A stretch of DNA of 64,000 bases from Cryptomeria japonica (Eukaryota > Streptophyta > Pinopsida > Cupressales > Cupressaceae), in the NCBI RefSeq assembly GCF_030272615.1, contig NC_081411.1, positions 38,384,140-38,448,139 on the forward strand, written 5' to 3'. Positions 23,465 through 35,473 of this stretch are shown one piece after another (within the stretch, counting starts at the first letter, position 1; every line of letters begins with the position of its first letter). The position numbers were made by a program, and so were the translations under genes. The notes below the pieces were generated by a model, which was not told where the DNA came from, did no database searches, and saw only the letters and a list, made by a program, of their open reading frames with translations.

Positions 23465-24827
23465 TAGAATCATGAATTGATGTTATATCAAAGAATAATA
23501 AAACATAATGGATAGAAAAAGTGGTTATAAGAACATGGGTGTTCTTTTGAAATGGTTATGAGGGCTAGAGGATGAAAGGATGAAGATGATGAAGGGGCAA
23601 TGAATGAATAAATAGGAGTTTCAGGATTAATTAATGGAAATAATGAATGAAATGAGTGTAGGATGAGTGGATGGATGGGATATTATTATGTAAAATATGG
23701 AGAGAAAACCTAGTTTTGATATTTCAACGGACGATCTACACATTTGACTATAGAAGTTAGGATGTTGTGAATATCCAATGTGTGGACTAGACTCACAAAC
23801 AATAGGTTATCTTAATGCACATAGGTTCACAAACATCGAGGATGGTGTAAATGAAAGACTATTGGATCCTACAAGAGAAACCACCAAACATGCCATACCA
23901 CAAAAAGATGTCCCAATATACACCAATCCAAGATGTACCAGAATATAGAATGATCAAGGTAGCCCTAAATAGTTACAAGCATAGGATACAAAATGAAAAT
24001 AAAAGTGGAAAGATAAAACATGCAAATGACTTGCATGGCCAATGAACATCTCTTCCCAAGAGTAGAATGTGGATTTGGATAAACTGCCAAACCTAGGAAG
24101 GATACATCCTGATGGGCAAGATGATGGATTTGGATAAATTGGCAGACATAGGAAGGATACATCCCGATGGATAAGGTGATGGATATAATTGAATTTTTAG
24201 ACATGGGAATGATGCATAGACATGGGAATGATGCATCCCGAGGGGAAAGATTTCGGTATATGAATGGACGACCAAAAGACAAGTTGGTTGTGCGAGGTCT
24301 GCAGATGAGAGGATTTTTTCTTGGATTTGGTTAATACGTTGTGAATGGATGGTTGGATTATGCACAAGTCAATATAAGCTCAGATAGATGGAAAAATCTC
24401 AATGTGATGGGGATCACAAATGGATTGGATAAGATGGGAGGGGATTAATGATTGAAGAGGATTGGACTGGATGGGAAATTCTATGGGATTGGTTTATAGA
24501 TATAGGATAAATGGATGGATACCAATGACAAGGGAGAGCCAAGGTTTGGTAAAAGGATGGAGCGGATGGAAAAATTGCTTGGATAGGAGATGGAGGGAGG
24601 AGGGATGGATATGGATAGCATATGGAGGATTAAAGGATGGAGGATAGGTGAAATGGGGATCCAAGAACTATGCTACGAAGGAGAAAAATGTCCCCTAAAT
24701 GTAGTGTAATTAAGGATGAGTGGATAGTGGATATAGAATGTATGAGATGAAAGGAGAATGGCTAAGAGATATGGATGGTGGAGGAATTACGACTTTTTTT
24801 TTCCAAAGTACGCATTATTATTATTAT
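23465..24827. other. Interior of the gypsy element, GGAT-rich
   Basis: No protein motif is recognisable. The text is rich in GGATGGAT and AGGATG runs, and a 55-bp tandem repeat lies at 24,070-24,260. Confidence 0.45.
24070..24260. repeat. Tandem repeat, 55-bp period, about three copies
   Basis: TGGATTTGGATAAA starts at 24,070 and 24,125, and a diverged TGGATATAATTGAA starts at 24,180. Each is followed by a (C/A)TAGGAAGGATACATCC(T/C)GATG or ATGGGAATGATGCATCC box. The last copy carries an inner doubling of AGACATGGGAATGATGCAT. Confidence 0.8.
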
Positions 24828-25440
24828 TGTAGACACGTAAAATTATCCTATCTAATTAAATAAATATTTTTATTTATTTAATTAATTCATTTATCCTTTT
24901 CTAATCCTTTCGTCATTTAAATAAATACTTTTATTTATTTAAATTGTTCTTTTTCCTAAATTAAATAAATACTTTTATTTATTTAATTTATCACATTTCT
25001 TCTATTAATTAAATAAATATTTATTTATTTAATTAATTCATTAGTCTTTTCTACCCATGACACATGTCATTCATCTCTTAATTCCTACACTACCTACCGT
25101 CTCATTATTTTCTTATTTCTTCTACCTACCCTTTAATCCTAGCCGACCATTTTTCTTTACACCTCTTAATCTTATCCTTCCATTTCTACTCCTCTCCTAT
25201 ACTTGGATAAACAAGAATCACAAAAGCTCTTACTCATTGGGAATAAAAAATCAAGCCTTGAAAAGAAAAATCCAAAAGTAAAAAATAAAAAAAGGCCTTT
25301 ATTCCAAATCAAAATCAAAAGCTTTTGGACTCTGAAAAAATCAAAGTCAAGGATTAAAATCCTATGAAAGAAAAAGAGAAAGAGATGATCTCCCCTAATA
25401 TCAAAATAACTGGGGGCAAAAGTTTTAAAATTTGAAGTCA
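24828..25440 (+). repeat. Plus-strand gypsy LTR start (nested fragment)
   Basis: At 24,828 an (ATT)n run meets TGTAGACACGTAAAATTATCC, followed by AATTAAATAAATA inverted blocks. This start type is also that of the enclosing element's LTR (TGTAGACATCTAAAA on the minus strand), so a related element inserted in the opposite direction. The 3' end of this LTR is not resolved. Confidence 0.5.
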
Positions 25441-25690
25441 AAAATCATACTTGTTGATCTTAAGTCTCCATCATGCCATCCTACTTTCACTTCTTTTCGC
25501 AATCATAAGCCTTCATAACTCATCCACTTGTTCTATATATCCTTCCCCTTCTGGCGATATATCATGGACCTTTAATGGAGCTTCCTCGAGGGACTTTGTT
25601 GTCAGGGATGCCTAAAATTCTTTAGGTGACACACATACGGGCCTGTGTAGTCCACACACTAGTAATTCTATCTCAGTTCCTTTATCAAGG

Positions 25691-25971
25691 ATGACAGTCA
25701 CTCGAGATACACATAATTTAGTCAAGGAAGAATGCAGCTATAACCACAAAGTAAAGCCTCATACATTTGAGGTGGGTGACCTAGTGCTAAGAGATAACCC
25801 CAATAATCAACAGGATCAAGAAAAAAAAAAGGAAAATTTGAGCCCAATTAGCTTGGTCCTTATGTCATCACAACAGTTTATGGATCAGGTGCATATCAAT
25901 TCTCAACATGAGATGGAGAACCTTTGCAAGATCCTATCAACAACATGCACCTTCGTATGTTTTACACATAG
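25691..25971 (+). pseudogene. Gypsy integrase C-terminus (GPY/F region), frameshifted
   Basis: The frame from 25,691 encodes YNHKVKPHTFEVGDLVLR, the linker of plant Ty3/gypsy integrases just before the GPY/F motif. After the A10 run at about 25,820 the frame shifts by one. The other frame then shows LGPYVITTVYGSGAYQFS, DGEPLQDPIN and MHLRMFY ending TAG at 25,971, with two further in-frame stops. The order fits the last 90 residues of a gypsy polyprotein on the plus strand, opposite to the enclosing element. The rest of its pol is missing upstream. Confidence 0.8.
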
Positions 25972-28900
25972 CTCTTCAAAATATCCTAATTCAAAAATAC
26001 AAAAAATCACAAAAATAAAAAATCGTTACTTACTGAAAACCTAGCAAACAAGTGCCTTGTGACATTAAAAAAACTTTAAAAATTGAAAAAAAGTAAAGAG
26101 AAATAAATTCGTCCATGAAGACCACTTTGGTGGTGCCCTCGGCAAGTACCATGGTGAAAATCGGGTAACCGGTGCCATGTGTAGAGACATTGCTCCTCCC
26201 TCCTTTAGGATTCATTCTCATCCTTTCACCTTGCACACACACACAAACTATCCATTCATAATAAACTTACTCATTCCCATTATGGCTTGTTATTGATCTA
26301 CCTAAGATTGGTTAGCCATTCATCATAAACCCTCCCTTTTCACCCCCTTTCCTTCCATAATAAATCAGGCCTAATCTGCAATTGGGGAAAAATCCTAAAT
26401 CTAGTGATGGAAGTGGCACCTTGAGCATCGCATGTTTTAAGGAGCATTGTCTTTTCATTTCCTCATTCTTTTCGCACACAATCCTCAATAAAAGGTCATT
26501 TGTATTGCCAATATGCAATAAGGTTCCATTCTTCTTAGTAATAAAGTATAAGTTTCATGGGTACAGTCAGTTTCAAATGAGACACAAGCAGTAGTGGGCT
26601 TTCAACAAATCAAATCTTTCAGCAAACTTTGGAAATAACATAGTTTTTAGCATTATCTATCCTTTGTTAGGATGATAGCATTGTGACCAAATCAAATATG
26701 TTAGCATATGTGGAAAGAAACACAAATAACTTGAAGATGTCATTGTGTGTTGGTGTGAAGTCTTAGTTTCTTTTGATTTTATCTTTTGGTGACATGTCTT
26801 TTAGCTTTTCCAAGATGTCTCTAACTAGAGATTCTATCTCCAGGATGTCTTTGACTAGAAAGGTGAGGATGGGATATATTCACCTATTATTTTTTTGTTT
26901 TTGGATTGTTTCTTAGTAATGCTATGACTTGTCCAAGAATATGAGGACACGGTGAGTCTAGTATGAACTGGGGCATTCCTTGTTTGCGACTGTCTGATCT
27001 CCATATAAACGGGTACAATGAATTTCTGGTCAAACCTATACCTCGATTGTCATAACCTATTTTCCAAAATAAAGCTCAATGATGATAAAGCAAAAGAAGC
27101 CCTTTCACTTCCATATCTTCTATCCTTCATCCCCCTTTCTTGATTGACCTCCATCATCCTTCCTTGAGTCCATGTAGCTTTTTATCACATGATTGAGTAT
27201 AATGACACACCAAAAATATCTTCATTTCATGTAGTATTGAGCTGTATCATCAAATTTTAGCATATCTCATTTCATACATACATATAGATATCACAATCGC
27301 ATCACATCTTGCATATTCATTGGCCAGTATCTGCATCTGCATATAAACCCCCAAAAAGAACAAAAACATATTGCATTTCATCATGTACATATTTGCATCC
27401 ATATCATAAGCATCATAAAATCATCATAAAGCATATAGAAACATAAACACATATAACACATGCATATAGCTACCGCAAGGATGGATCATCTCATCTCATA
27501 TATATCAAAATAATAGTGTCATGATACACTGATGTCGAAATCTCATATGGCTACAAAATCAGCCAAAGTTGTCTACATCATCATACAAAAACTGATACAA
27601 CCTATATTATCTCATCTGTCTCCTCCTATAGACCCTCTGAGACCATATTTTCACCAAAGAAGTTACTAGTTTTGTGTTTGCCCAAATCTCAGGCATATAC
27701 ATAATATATCATAATCCCATGGCATAAACTCTTGCTCTATCCTCCAATATCAACTCTGGTCATAATCCCTGAGTCAAAGGGTATCTCTCCCATGACTCCA
27801 ACATAGGTAGGATATGGAAGCTTTAACTTGGGTATATGGAGGGATGGATGTGTCATGAAGGTTAGGGGATTGAGGTTTGTCTTGATTTGGAGGGGATGGA
27901 GGTGGATGTATGAATTGGTGAGATTGGGAAACTATGTTTGAAGGTGAGGATTTAGTCTCCTTTTCTTGTATGTCCTAGAATATTTGTTGGAAAAAAGTCT
28001 AGAGGGACATGAGGATACTGTGGATTTTGAAGGATTAGGAATATGTGGAGGTTTAGCAATAGATGGAAGATTGGGATTGTGGATTGGGGGATAAGGACTA
28101 AAGGATGTGAGAACTATGGTGTAAAGGATTTAGCTGGTGAGTGGATACAATGGAGGTGTTGTAAAAAGATGGGGATTGGGATGTGGATGGGAGAAAGATG
28201 GAGGTATATATATTGGATCAAAGGGGTACATGGATGAGGAATAATATGAAGACATGGATGGGGAATAAGATGGATTTCCCTTGTCAAAGGTAGGGAAAGG
28301 ATTAAAGATGTGAAAAGAATTGGGATAGGCCTGGTAAGTGGGCTGGGTTGGGAGACATGAATAAGTGGAAGTTGGATAGCATTAATTCATGCATGAGTTG
28401 GATGGGGATGGTTGATAGGGTGATGCTCGAACTTCCATAACCATTTCTTCAAACCAACCCATGATGTTTGAATGTGGGTTTTGGACAACCAACCTTTGCT
28501 TTTGTGAGAGTGTGTAGACCATGCAAGGGTAGCCTCAAGACGATAAATAAGGAAAGAAAATTTAGATGATATCGATAAATCTGATCAAGACATGATGATG
28601 ATTCATTTGACTTGATTTAGGATTTATTTGATATGATTGGAGATCTTGGTACATGAATTATGACAAGATTGATTTGGATTTGGATAACACCTTGATCCTT
28701 GGATTAGGATTAGCCTAGTTGTAGGGATTAGTGTTGCGGACCACAAAGCAAGGTAATAACCAAGTTGGGTTAAATCTAGATCTTTAGATTAAGATTGGGT
28801 CAAGACTTATTTTACATAGGATAGTATTCATTCTTAAGAAAAATAAGGCTAGGAATTAGGGGTTCTATCAACCCAAGTGATTAGGATTAATTAAGTAAGG

Positions 28901-29661
28901 TACATGAGATATATTTTTTCTCAATCACAAGGTCAATTTGACAAATGATAAAGGTCTAACTCGGACCTTGCAAAGTGCTAACCTTGGATTAAGAGGTTGA
29001 TTGATTGAATGATTGAAATTGGATTAAATTTGTTGATGGGATTGATTTGCTAATTTCTCAAAGATGAAAATGGCAATGATTATGGAAGAAGGTGGATTGA
29101 AGAAAAGAGATGAAATCAAGGCTACCTTGGATGGGAAATGACTCAATAAGTGATTTCTGGTATAGGCAAGTTGGACAATGAAATACTACCACTCCTATTA
29201 AGGGATTATGATGATCCTTATCTTTGATGGAAAGCACGGGATCTTAAAGGTTCTTCATCAAACTCATTTCCATAACTTGGCTAGATCTTAAAGTTTGTAG
29301 CTGAAGTACAAGTAGTTACAATGCTTGAGGATTTTCTTATAACTCGGCAGTAAATGGATTTGTTGGGATGTTTGAGTGAATTGGGTTTATGGTGCATGAG
29401 TGGAAAGTGGATTTGGATTGTTTTTTCTTGGTAATAAATGTCAAGCAATGAAAACATGTTGGCCAAGTTAACGGTTGAAATAAGCATGAAAGAGAGGGGA
29501 GGTCCTAGATTAGCCCAATGTGATAAAATTAATTGGCATAAATAAATTACGACACACAAAAGACATACAACCTAGGATGGAAAGTGGATTCTACTTGTTG
29601 GATCCCAACTTGGACTTCTCCAAATACCTAGACAAAGTGAATAGATACAAATCTGGTAGCA
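25972..29661. other. Non-coding interior of the nested gypsy elements
   Basis: No domain is readable. The text after the integrase end, including a (CA)n run near 26,232-26,246 and CAT/ATA-rich stretches around 27,240-27,480, is what one expects between pol and the 3' LTR of a gypsy element. GGAT-rich text returns at 27,800-28,450. Confidence 0.45.
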
Positions 29662-30090
29662 CTAGCTCCCCTCCATGGCATTCACTTCTCGGGCATACCA
29701 AAATGTTTTACCTCGAAGATCCAAAAATATTATGAATCGATGGACATCTATCTCTACTTTGAATGGTACAAATTGGGGTGGCTTTGAAGGTTCAACCTCT
29801 TGCACCAACAAGAAAATAGGATTTTGGGTAACTACAACAACTTGTCTAGTAAGGTTTCGAGGGATCCCAATCCAATAAAAAATTCTCACAAAAAGCCACC
29901 TAAGGGTTTAATTGAGCTTATTGGTGTAGAGAAGGCATCCACATAAAATGAATTCACTCAACACTCTGGCCACTTGAGTAGTAGATTTATATAATGGCTC
30001 AAAAAATACCACCAAGATTTTGTCGAGAGAGACGATATCCTTGACGTACCTCAATTTTAAAACACTCCCTTGAGGTGATGATATCCCCAA
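29662..30090 (-). pseudogene. Gypsy gag-like fragment
   Basis: Two minus-strand frames share one phase and are separated by a single stop near 29,908. The first has SPQGSVLKLRYVKDIVSLDK and EPLYKSTTQVARVLSEF. The second has RIFYWIGIPRN, VVVVTQNPIFLLVQEVEPS, PPQFVPFKVEID and FLDLRGKTFWYAREVNA. It lies about 0.9 kb after the primer site, the place for gag. Assignment as gag rests on position and general look, not on a zinc knuckle, which is not seen. Confidence 0.55.
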
Positions 30091-30960
30091 GAGGTGGTTC
30101 TCTACTCAAAATAAGAAAAGGTGTTGCTAACCACCTTTATCTTATACCCAAGGTTCACGAAAGTGAGACGAGAGGATACTCGATGTAATAGTGAGTCCAC
30201 CCTACAGAACGTTCAAGTGTGCAAGACATAGAAAATAAAATGTTATTTTAACCCCAAAATATTTGTTTTCTAATCTAATGCATGAAATAAATCGAATTTA
30301 GTGGCAAAATCAAAATTCTTTGGCAAATGTCCAGCAACAATGGTTAGTAGTCTTAGTTTTAGGCCTTAGACACGTGGATAAGCTGCAAGAAACAAAGAAA
30401 TATTAGTAAAATCTGAAAGTTAACCACTTGCAGGATATACAATGAAGTGCAAACATAGATACCGATCTATAGCCACACACGTCGATGTCTATGCAGGTGT
30501 TGAAGTGCAACCCTCCAACAAGATGAGCTAAAAAATCACAAATAAAATAATAAGGTTTGTAATCAAATATAAAAAGGCAACTACAAATTGATATTTTCAA
30601 GCAAAACAAATTGTATTTTAGTATTTTTAAAGCTTATATTTGACTTTTTTTTTCTATTTTAAAATTTTAAGCTAAAAACAACCAAAATATAAAGTAAATA
30701 GCCTATAGTGGAGACATTGATCTGGTCCTATAGAGATTTTGAAACAGAGGCTTATGTGCTATTCTACAGGCGAAGACATTGACTCGCAGATTCCTGCACA
30801 AATAATATTATGAGGGTAACTAAATTTAAACACATATGCTAATCTGCCCCTATGGAACTACTGAAGCAGAGGTGAAGATGTCAAATCATAGTCGAAGATG
30901 CTGATGCACTACCTACGAGAAATTTTCTACAAAAATACAAAATTAGTGAAATAAAAAGGA
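30091..30960. other. Leader between the primer site and gag-like text
   Basis: No reading frame with a motif is present. This is the expected 5' untranslated leader of the minus-strand gypsy element. Confidence 0.45.
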
Positions 30961-30987
30961 CTTGGGGTCCCACCAGGCATGCCAAAA
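30961..30987 (-). other. Primer-binding site of the gypsy element
   Basis: Directly beside the 5' LTR end (30,988) the minus strand reads TTTTGGCATGCCTGGTGGGA then CCCCAAG. The TGGCxxxCC(T/C)GGTGGGAC pattern is the usual primer site of a group of plant gypsy elements. It is not the tRNA-Met type used by the Copia elements here. Confidence 0.7.
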
Positions 30988-32208
30988 TGAAGAGGTAAAA
31001 AAACCTAAGCTAATGGTTAGTTGCATAAATCATGTAAAACCACTAAAAAACATTCAAAAAAACTAAAAGACCATTATACATTGATTCATCACTCTTCCTT
31101 CGATTGAGCTAGATGAAGTGGAAGATGTGCCCTTGCTCCACTTGATTTGATTTTCTCCTTTGATTGTAGATTGTGGATTTCTCTCCACTACACAACAAGA
31201 TTAGGATGATGAATTGGCTAAGTGTGGTAATATTTTGGCATTAGGGTGGTATGAGGGATGATTTTGGAGCTCAAATTAGCAGCATAAGATTGCATGAAAA
31301 GTGGATGATTTGTGAGGAGAGGAGACTCCAATTTATAGATTGGAGGAGGCCAAAATGGAGGGCCAAGATTAATTCAAAATAGAGGGCTAAGATTGAAAGA
31401 AGGTGGGAGAGGATTGAGAGGAAAAGGTGTGGGAGATCCAAGAGATATCCCATAAAGACATTTCTTGTCTCCACATCTCTCAAGTACATGGGGAAGAGTT
31501 CCTCAAGTATATTGGGAAGAGAAAAGGAATATAAAATTCCTTGGGGAAAGGGGGAAGGAATTAAAAGTTCTAAAATAGAGGATTGTGTGGGAAGAATAAA
31601 GGAGAAAAGGAATTAAAAATTCCTTAGGAAGAGAGGGCATGGGAGAATCAAGGAATTTGAAATTGCTTAAAATAAACAAAGTTGGGGTATTTAAGGTTTG
31701 GAAGGTGAAGGGCACAAGCCATTTATGACAAAGAGTTGACTCATCCCTAATGAAGGTGATTAGGGATATGCAAATGATTAGGAAGATTGATTAGGGGGGT
31801 CAATGAGGGATTAGAGTGCAAGTGGGAAAGTTAGGAGGATCTGACATGAGGAGAGATAATGAGTGGAGGAATATAAAATCAGAGAAAATCATAAGCATAA
31901 TTAGGCTAGGGTTAATTAGGCTAGATGATATTATTAGGAAGGTGATTTGTAGGAATCAAAGAATTAGCTTAGTTAATTGAAATTAATTAACTTGTTACGG
32001 TTTAGAAGAAATAATGAAGGTTGGGATGATTTTGAAGAATAAGGAATAATTAATTTTGATAAATTAATTAAGAGGCTATAGTGATAAAATTAATTAAATT
32101 GAATTAATTAATTTTAGGAAGAAAGGGATTAAAACAATTAAATTAATGAATTATGTGGAAAGACTTAAATTAATTAAATATCAATTTAATTAGTTTTAGA
32201 TGTCTACA
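30988..32208 (-). repeat. 5' LTR of the gypsy element
   Basis: On the minus strand it starts TGTAGACATCTAAAAC at 32,208 and ends CCTCTTCA at 30,988. It is collinear with the left LTR. The right flank CAAAA (32,209-32,213) equals the left flank of the element. Confidence 0.87.
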
Positions 32209-32213
32209 CAAAA

Positions 32214-33594
32214 CTTTTTCTTAGAAAAGAGAAATTTCCAATACTTTTAACTAGAAGCTCAAATTATTTAAAAACTGATTGAGATGTAAAATGATCATAT
32301 GAGGATTCCATTGGACAATTTTGTCCCAAATTTGATAGATCTCGAAAATTTAAAAGTGTGGGTAATTTATGAAATATTAATTTCTATAAAATCATTTTCG
32401 AAACCTTTTTCAAATTTTGTAAAATATATTTAATATTTTTTCCACAAAAGAACTCGAGCCCAACTTTCATCAATTTGAAACAATGATTTTTCTCATGAAA
32501 TTGTTTGAGTGGTTAAAACTATTCATCTTGAAAACTTCAAATTTTACAAATTTGATCAACTCCATGGATCCCTGTTATGCGGAGTTATTTAAAGTTACCG
32601 AAAAAATAACTGAAATACACACTAAAATTGAAAATAAAACTGAAAATATTTCTAAATGATGCAGAATCACCTATGCATCCGAATGCTCCATCACTATTTT
32701 AATTTTCTAATTTATGAATCGATAATACACATCTCGATTTGGTGTAACATGATACTCAAAGAGTTCTTTCCAAATGTGTCTAGTGGAAAATGGATTATTA
32801 TCACTAACAATAAAAGTGGACTTTCACTAACAATAGAAGGGTAAGTGTCATAGAGATGAAAGTTCTAGTTCGTGAATTTTTGGGCACTGGAGGTAGTATA
32901 GGGATTGGCTAGAAGTACGAAAACGGGCATATTTGGAGAAGCAATCTACCACCATCATGACTACTAAATTCGCTATAGACATTTGGTTGTTATTTAATGA
33001 AGATTATTGAAATGCCAATCCACATATGGATAGGAGCACGCAATGTCCAAAGTTTTCTTAGGTACCAATAAATGCATGGATAGGAGAACAGTAGAGACCA
33101 TCGATTGTGGGAGACCGCCCGCCATTGTTGGAGCTCTCCGTTTCTTTCATTAATCTTATTGTTTTCTTAATGCTTGTATGCACGAGAATTCTAATTTTCA
33201 TTGATTATTACCAAAAGAAGATTAAAAAAATGATGAAATATAGACAACAGAACTCTATTGATACATACTTTTGTATGTCTGAAAATCTTACCAAGAAGAA
33301 TTAGAAAATAATTAAATCTCTCTTTAATAAGATTTTCATTTCTGATACGAGAATAGAGGTTTCCTAAATATATAACCACTTAATGAACCCTCTCCCCTAA
33401 AACAAAGAAATTACAGCACAGAAGCAGACATGCTCAGACAACAAACCTGCTGACAGAGCAACTTTCGGACTCATAACCTTTACCATTGTTATTACATTTC
33501 GTTTTATTACATGGCGTAGCGAAATTCTCGCTAAGAAGAGTAATTGTCGTCAAAAGCTTAAAGAGAATAGATTGCGATGTAATGTGAAGACTCA
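32214..33594. other. Spacer between the gypsy element and the SDR gene
   Basis: AT-rich. No domain-bearing frame or repeat partner is supported, and the frames at 33,107-33,304 (plus) and 33,191-33,379 (minus) overlap and show nothing familiar. Confidence 0.4.
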
Positions 33595-33850
33595 CAGCGG
33601 CTCATAATATTCGAACAACCTGAATAGACAGAACTCGAATGCGTCTCTCTTACTTCCAAAGAAACGTGCAAATGGTAAAAACTGTAAGTTTTCAATTTAG
33701 TTTTGTACTTCAATAACAAAAGCGAAATATTCAACAAATTTGAAATTGCCTTCAAATCCACATGCCGAGAAAGTCGGATTTATTTATTGTATTTATACTC
33801 CACGCCAGAAACTTATGCTGGGCTAGATGGAGAACCAGATATAAATAGAA
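33595..33850 (+). promoter_or_regulatory. SDR upstream region shared with the pseudogene copy
   Basis: ACTTCCAAAGAAA and the TTCAACAAATTTGAAATT...CACATGCCGAGAAAGTC and CCACGCCAGAAACTT boxes match the units before the SDR pseudogene (10,440-11,160). A TATAAATAG box sits at 33,840-33,848, about 560 bp before the start codon. It could serve a longer transcript, but the closer TATA box at 34,344 fits better. Confidence 0.5.
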
Positions 33851-34343
33851 CGGGGGAGAAATGGAAAGTTTAGAGCGTACCAAAATTCAACTCTGTGAAG
33901 AGACATCTATCTAATTTTATGAGAGAAACGTAGAAAAGGTCGGATAAAGAGCTGGTCTCATGAAGAAATTCTGATTATTTTAAATTTTTTCCTAAAATGT
34001 AGGAGCCCTTATTTTTAGGGCTGCAAATTTAAGTAGGTCAAAATAAGGTGGGGTAAAACAAGTTTTTTTGTTGAACTGCACTATAGAATTTATGGACCAC
34101 CAACTTTAAAATATTCCTGAAAAATCTCAACAGCTACATGTTTATTGATTTGTCAACCAATGATGAATGTTCAAGCAATGAATTTCTTCATTGTTTTAAA
34201 CATTTTTCAATTTTGAATATAAATGCTTACAATGAATAAATAAAATGTTTTGAAGGCAGATTAAATAAAGCTTACACAAAATAATCAATTGATATAAAAT
34301 AATTAATTGAAAAAAAAAAGATAAAAAATTCCATACATGTTCG

Positions 34344-34350
34344 CTATAAA
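34344..34350 (+). promoter_or_regulatory. Candidate TATA box of the SDR gene
   Basis: CTATAAA at 34,344-34,350 lies 58 bp before the ATG of the two-exon model. Transcription starting about 30 bp downstream would give a 5' leader of roughly 20-25 nt. No ATG lies between the box and the chosen start. Confidence 0.5.
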
Positions 34351-34401
34351 GCGGGCTCTTTTAAAGCTATTATATTCTAGGGTATTCTATAGCTCCAGAA
34401 C

Positions 34402-35473
34402 ATGTCTACAAGAGAGGTCGCAGCTGCTCTCTGGAGAAGGTTTAGTTTTCCTTTAACATTCATCACTCTTGTAAAGTTATCTGAAACGAAATTGATATTT
34501 TCTGAAAGCTTTCATATTTCATTAAGTAACCTGTATGCTGAGTTTACACTCATTAACAGTTCTCTCTGTCAATGAATGCCAGTTTTCTTTACATAAGCAC
34601 ATTAAAACAGGGCCTGGGAACTCTCATGAGTTAAATTTTTCAAAGTATTTTTTGACCAAAAATGTATTTGTTAAATGCAGACTTCAAGGCAAGGTTGCAA
34701 TAATCACAGGTGGATCTGGAGGCATTGGGGAGGCCACTGTTCGGTTATTCGCAAATCATGGAGCCAAAGTCATTATTGCAGACATTGCAGACGACGCTGG
34801 TATCAAATTGGCGAACACCCTTTCGCCCTCGGTGACATATATTCACTGTGACGTGAGCAAGGAGCAAGATGTAAGTGCGACCGTGGATTTGGCCATGGAA
34901 ATGCACGGGAAGTTGGACATTATGTACAATAACGCAGCAGCTGCCGACAGGCTAAAACAGAGCGTGGCGGAGTATGATATGCGGGATTTTGAGCGAGTGA
35001 TGAATATCAATGTAAAAGGAGTAATGTACGGCATTAAGCATGCAGCCCGCGTTATGATTCCGAATAGAACGGGTTGCATTATGTCTACAGCTAGTATTGG
35101 AGGAATAATGGGAGGTAGTTCTTACTTCTACACTGCCTCCAAACATGCCGTTGTTGGGCTTACTAAGAACGGTGCAGCAGAGCTGGGAAGAAGTGGTATA
35201 CGAGTAAATTGTATTTCTCCAGCTGCAATACCCACAAATCTGGTATTGAATTCTATGGGAATGATCCCTTCAGCAGAGGCAAAGGCCAAGGTGGAGGCCG
35301 CGATTGAGGGCGCAGGACACTTAAGGGAAGCCAATCTTAAAGCAGAGGATATTGCAGAGGCTGCTCTGTATCTGGCCAGTGAGGATTCCAAATACGTAAA
35401 CGGTCACAATCTGGTGGTGGATGGGGGAATAACGGTTGTATTAGATGAAACAGCGGTGTTTGGAAAATACTGA
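34402..35473 (+). CDS. Short-chain dehydrogenase/reductase (xanthoxin/secoisolariciresinol dehydrogenase-like), two exons, 276 aa
   Basis: Exon 1 is 34,402-34,439 and exon 2 is 34,681-35,473. Joined, they give 276 residues, the usual length of this plant SDR family. Exon 1 encodes MSTREVAAALWR plus two bases of an Arg codon completed by exon 2, just before LQGKVAIITGG. Motifs: TGGSGGIG cofactor loop (residues 22-29), Asp47 suggesting NAD(H) preference, NNA (96-98), Asn123, Ser151, Tyr163-x3-Lys167, and the C-terminal VDGGITVV. Family members oxidise secondary alcohols in ABA, lignan or diterpenoid pathways and are usually cytosolic. The substrate cannot be told here. The loop between Ser151 and Tyr163 is slightly short. 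The 312-codon frame starting at 34,535 would add residues read from the intron and is less likely. The nearest relative is the pseudogene at 11,669-12,295. Confidence 0.88.
34440..34680 (+). other. Intron of the SDR gene (241 nt)
   Basis: The donor is AAG|GTTTAG at 34,440 and the acceptor is AAATGCAG|ACTTC at 34,680. The intron is U-rich. Its length is not a multiple of three, so retention shifts the frame and meets a TGA near 34,575. The splice falls right before the LxGKVA segment where family homology begins, which supports it. Confidence 0.75.

Larger units (their letters stand above)
22244..32208 (-). mobile_element. Gypsy-type LTR retrotransposon, degenerate, 9,965 bp
   Basis: Two long direct repeats (22,244-23,446 and 30,988-32,208) bracket the element, and CAAAA target duplications lie at 22,239-22,243 and 32,209-32,213. 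Just inside the right repeat the minus strand reads TTTTGGCATGCCTGGTGGGA, the primer-site type of many plant gypsy elements. So the element runs right to left. Gag-like text follows at 30,090-29,662 (minus). No pol is readable on the minus strand. The interior also holds a plus-strand gypsy fragment. The LTR copies are clearly diverged with small indels, so the insertion is old. Confidence 0.88.

Noticed and set aside
24813-25050. AATTAAATAAATA inverted blocks as a MITE
   Set aside because: They sit directly after a TGTAGACA LTR start and match the style of the gypsy LTRs here, so they are LTR text.
34535-34680. The N-terminal 49 codons of the long SDR frame starting at 34,535
   Set aside because: They are not SDR-like and end exactly at a good splice acceptor. 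The two-exon model explains the region better.
34843-35391. Minus-strand frames across the SDR gene (78, 64 and 87 codons)
   Set aside because: They are shadows of the real plus-strand gene with no domain of their own. The same holds for 11,588-12,368 over the pseudogene.
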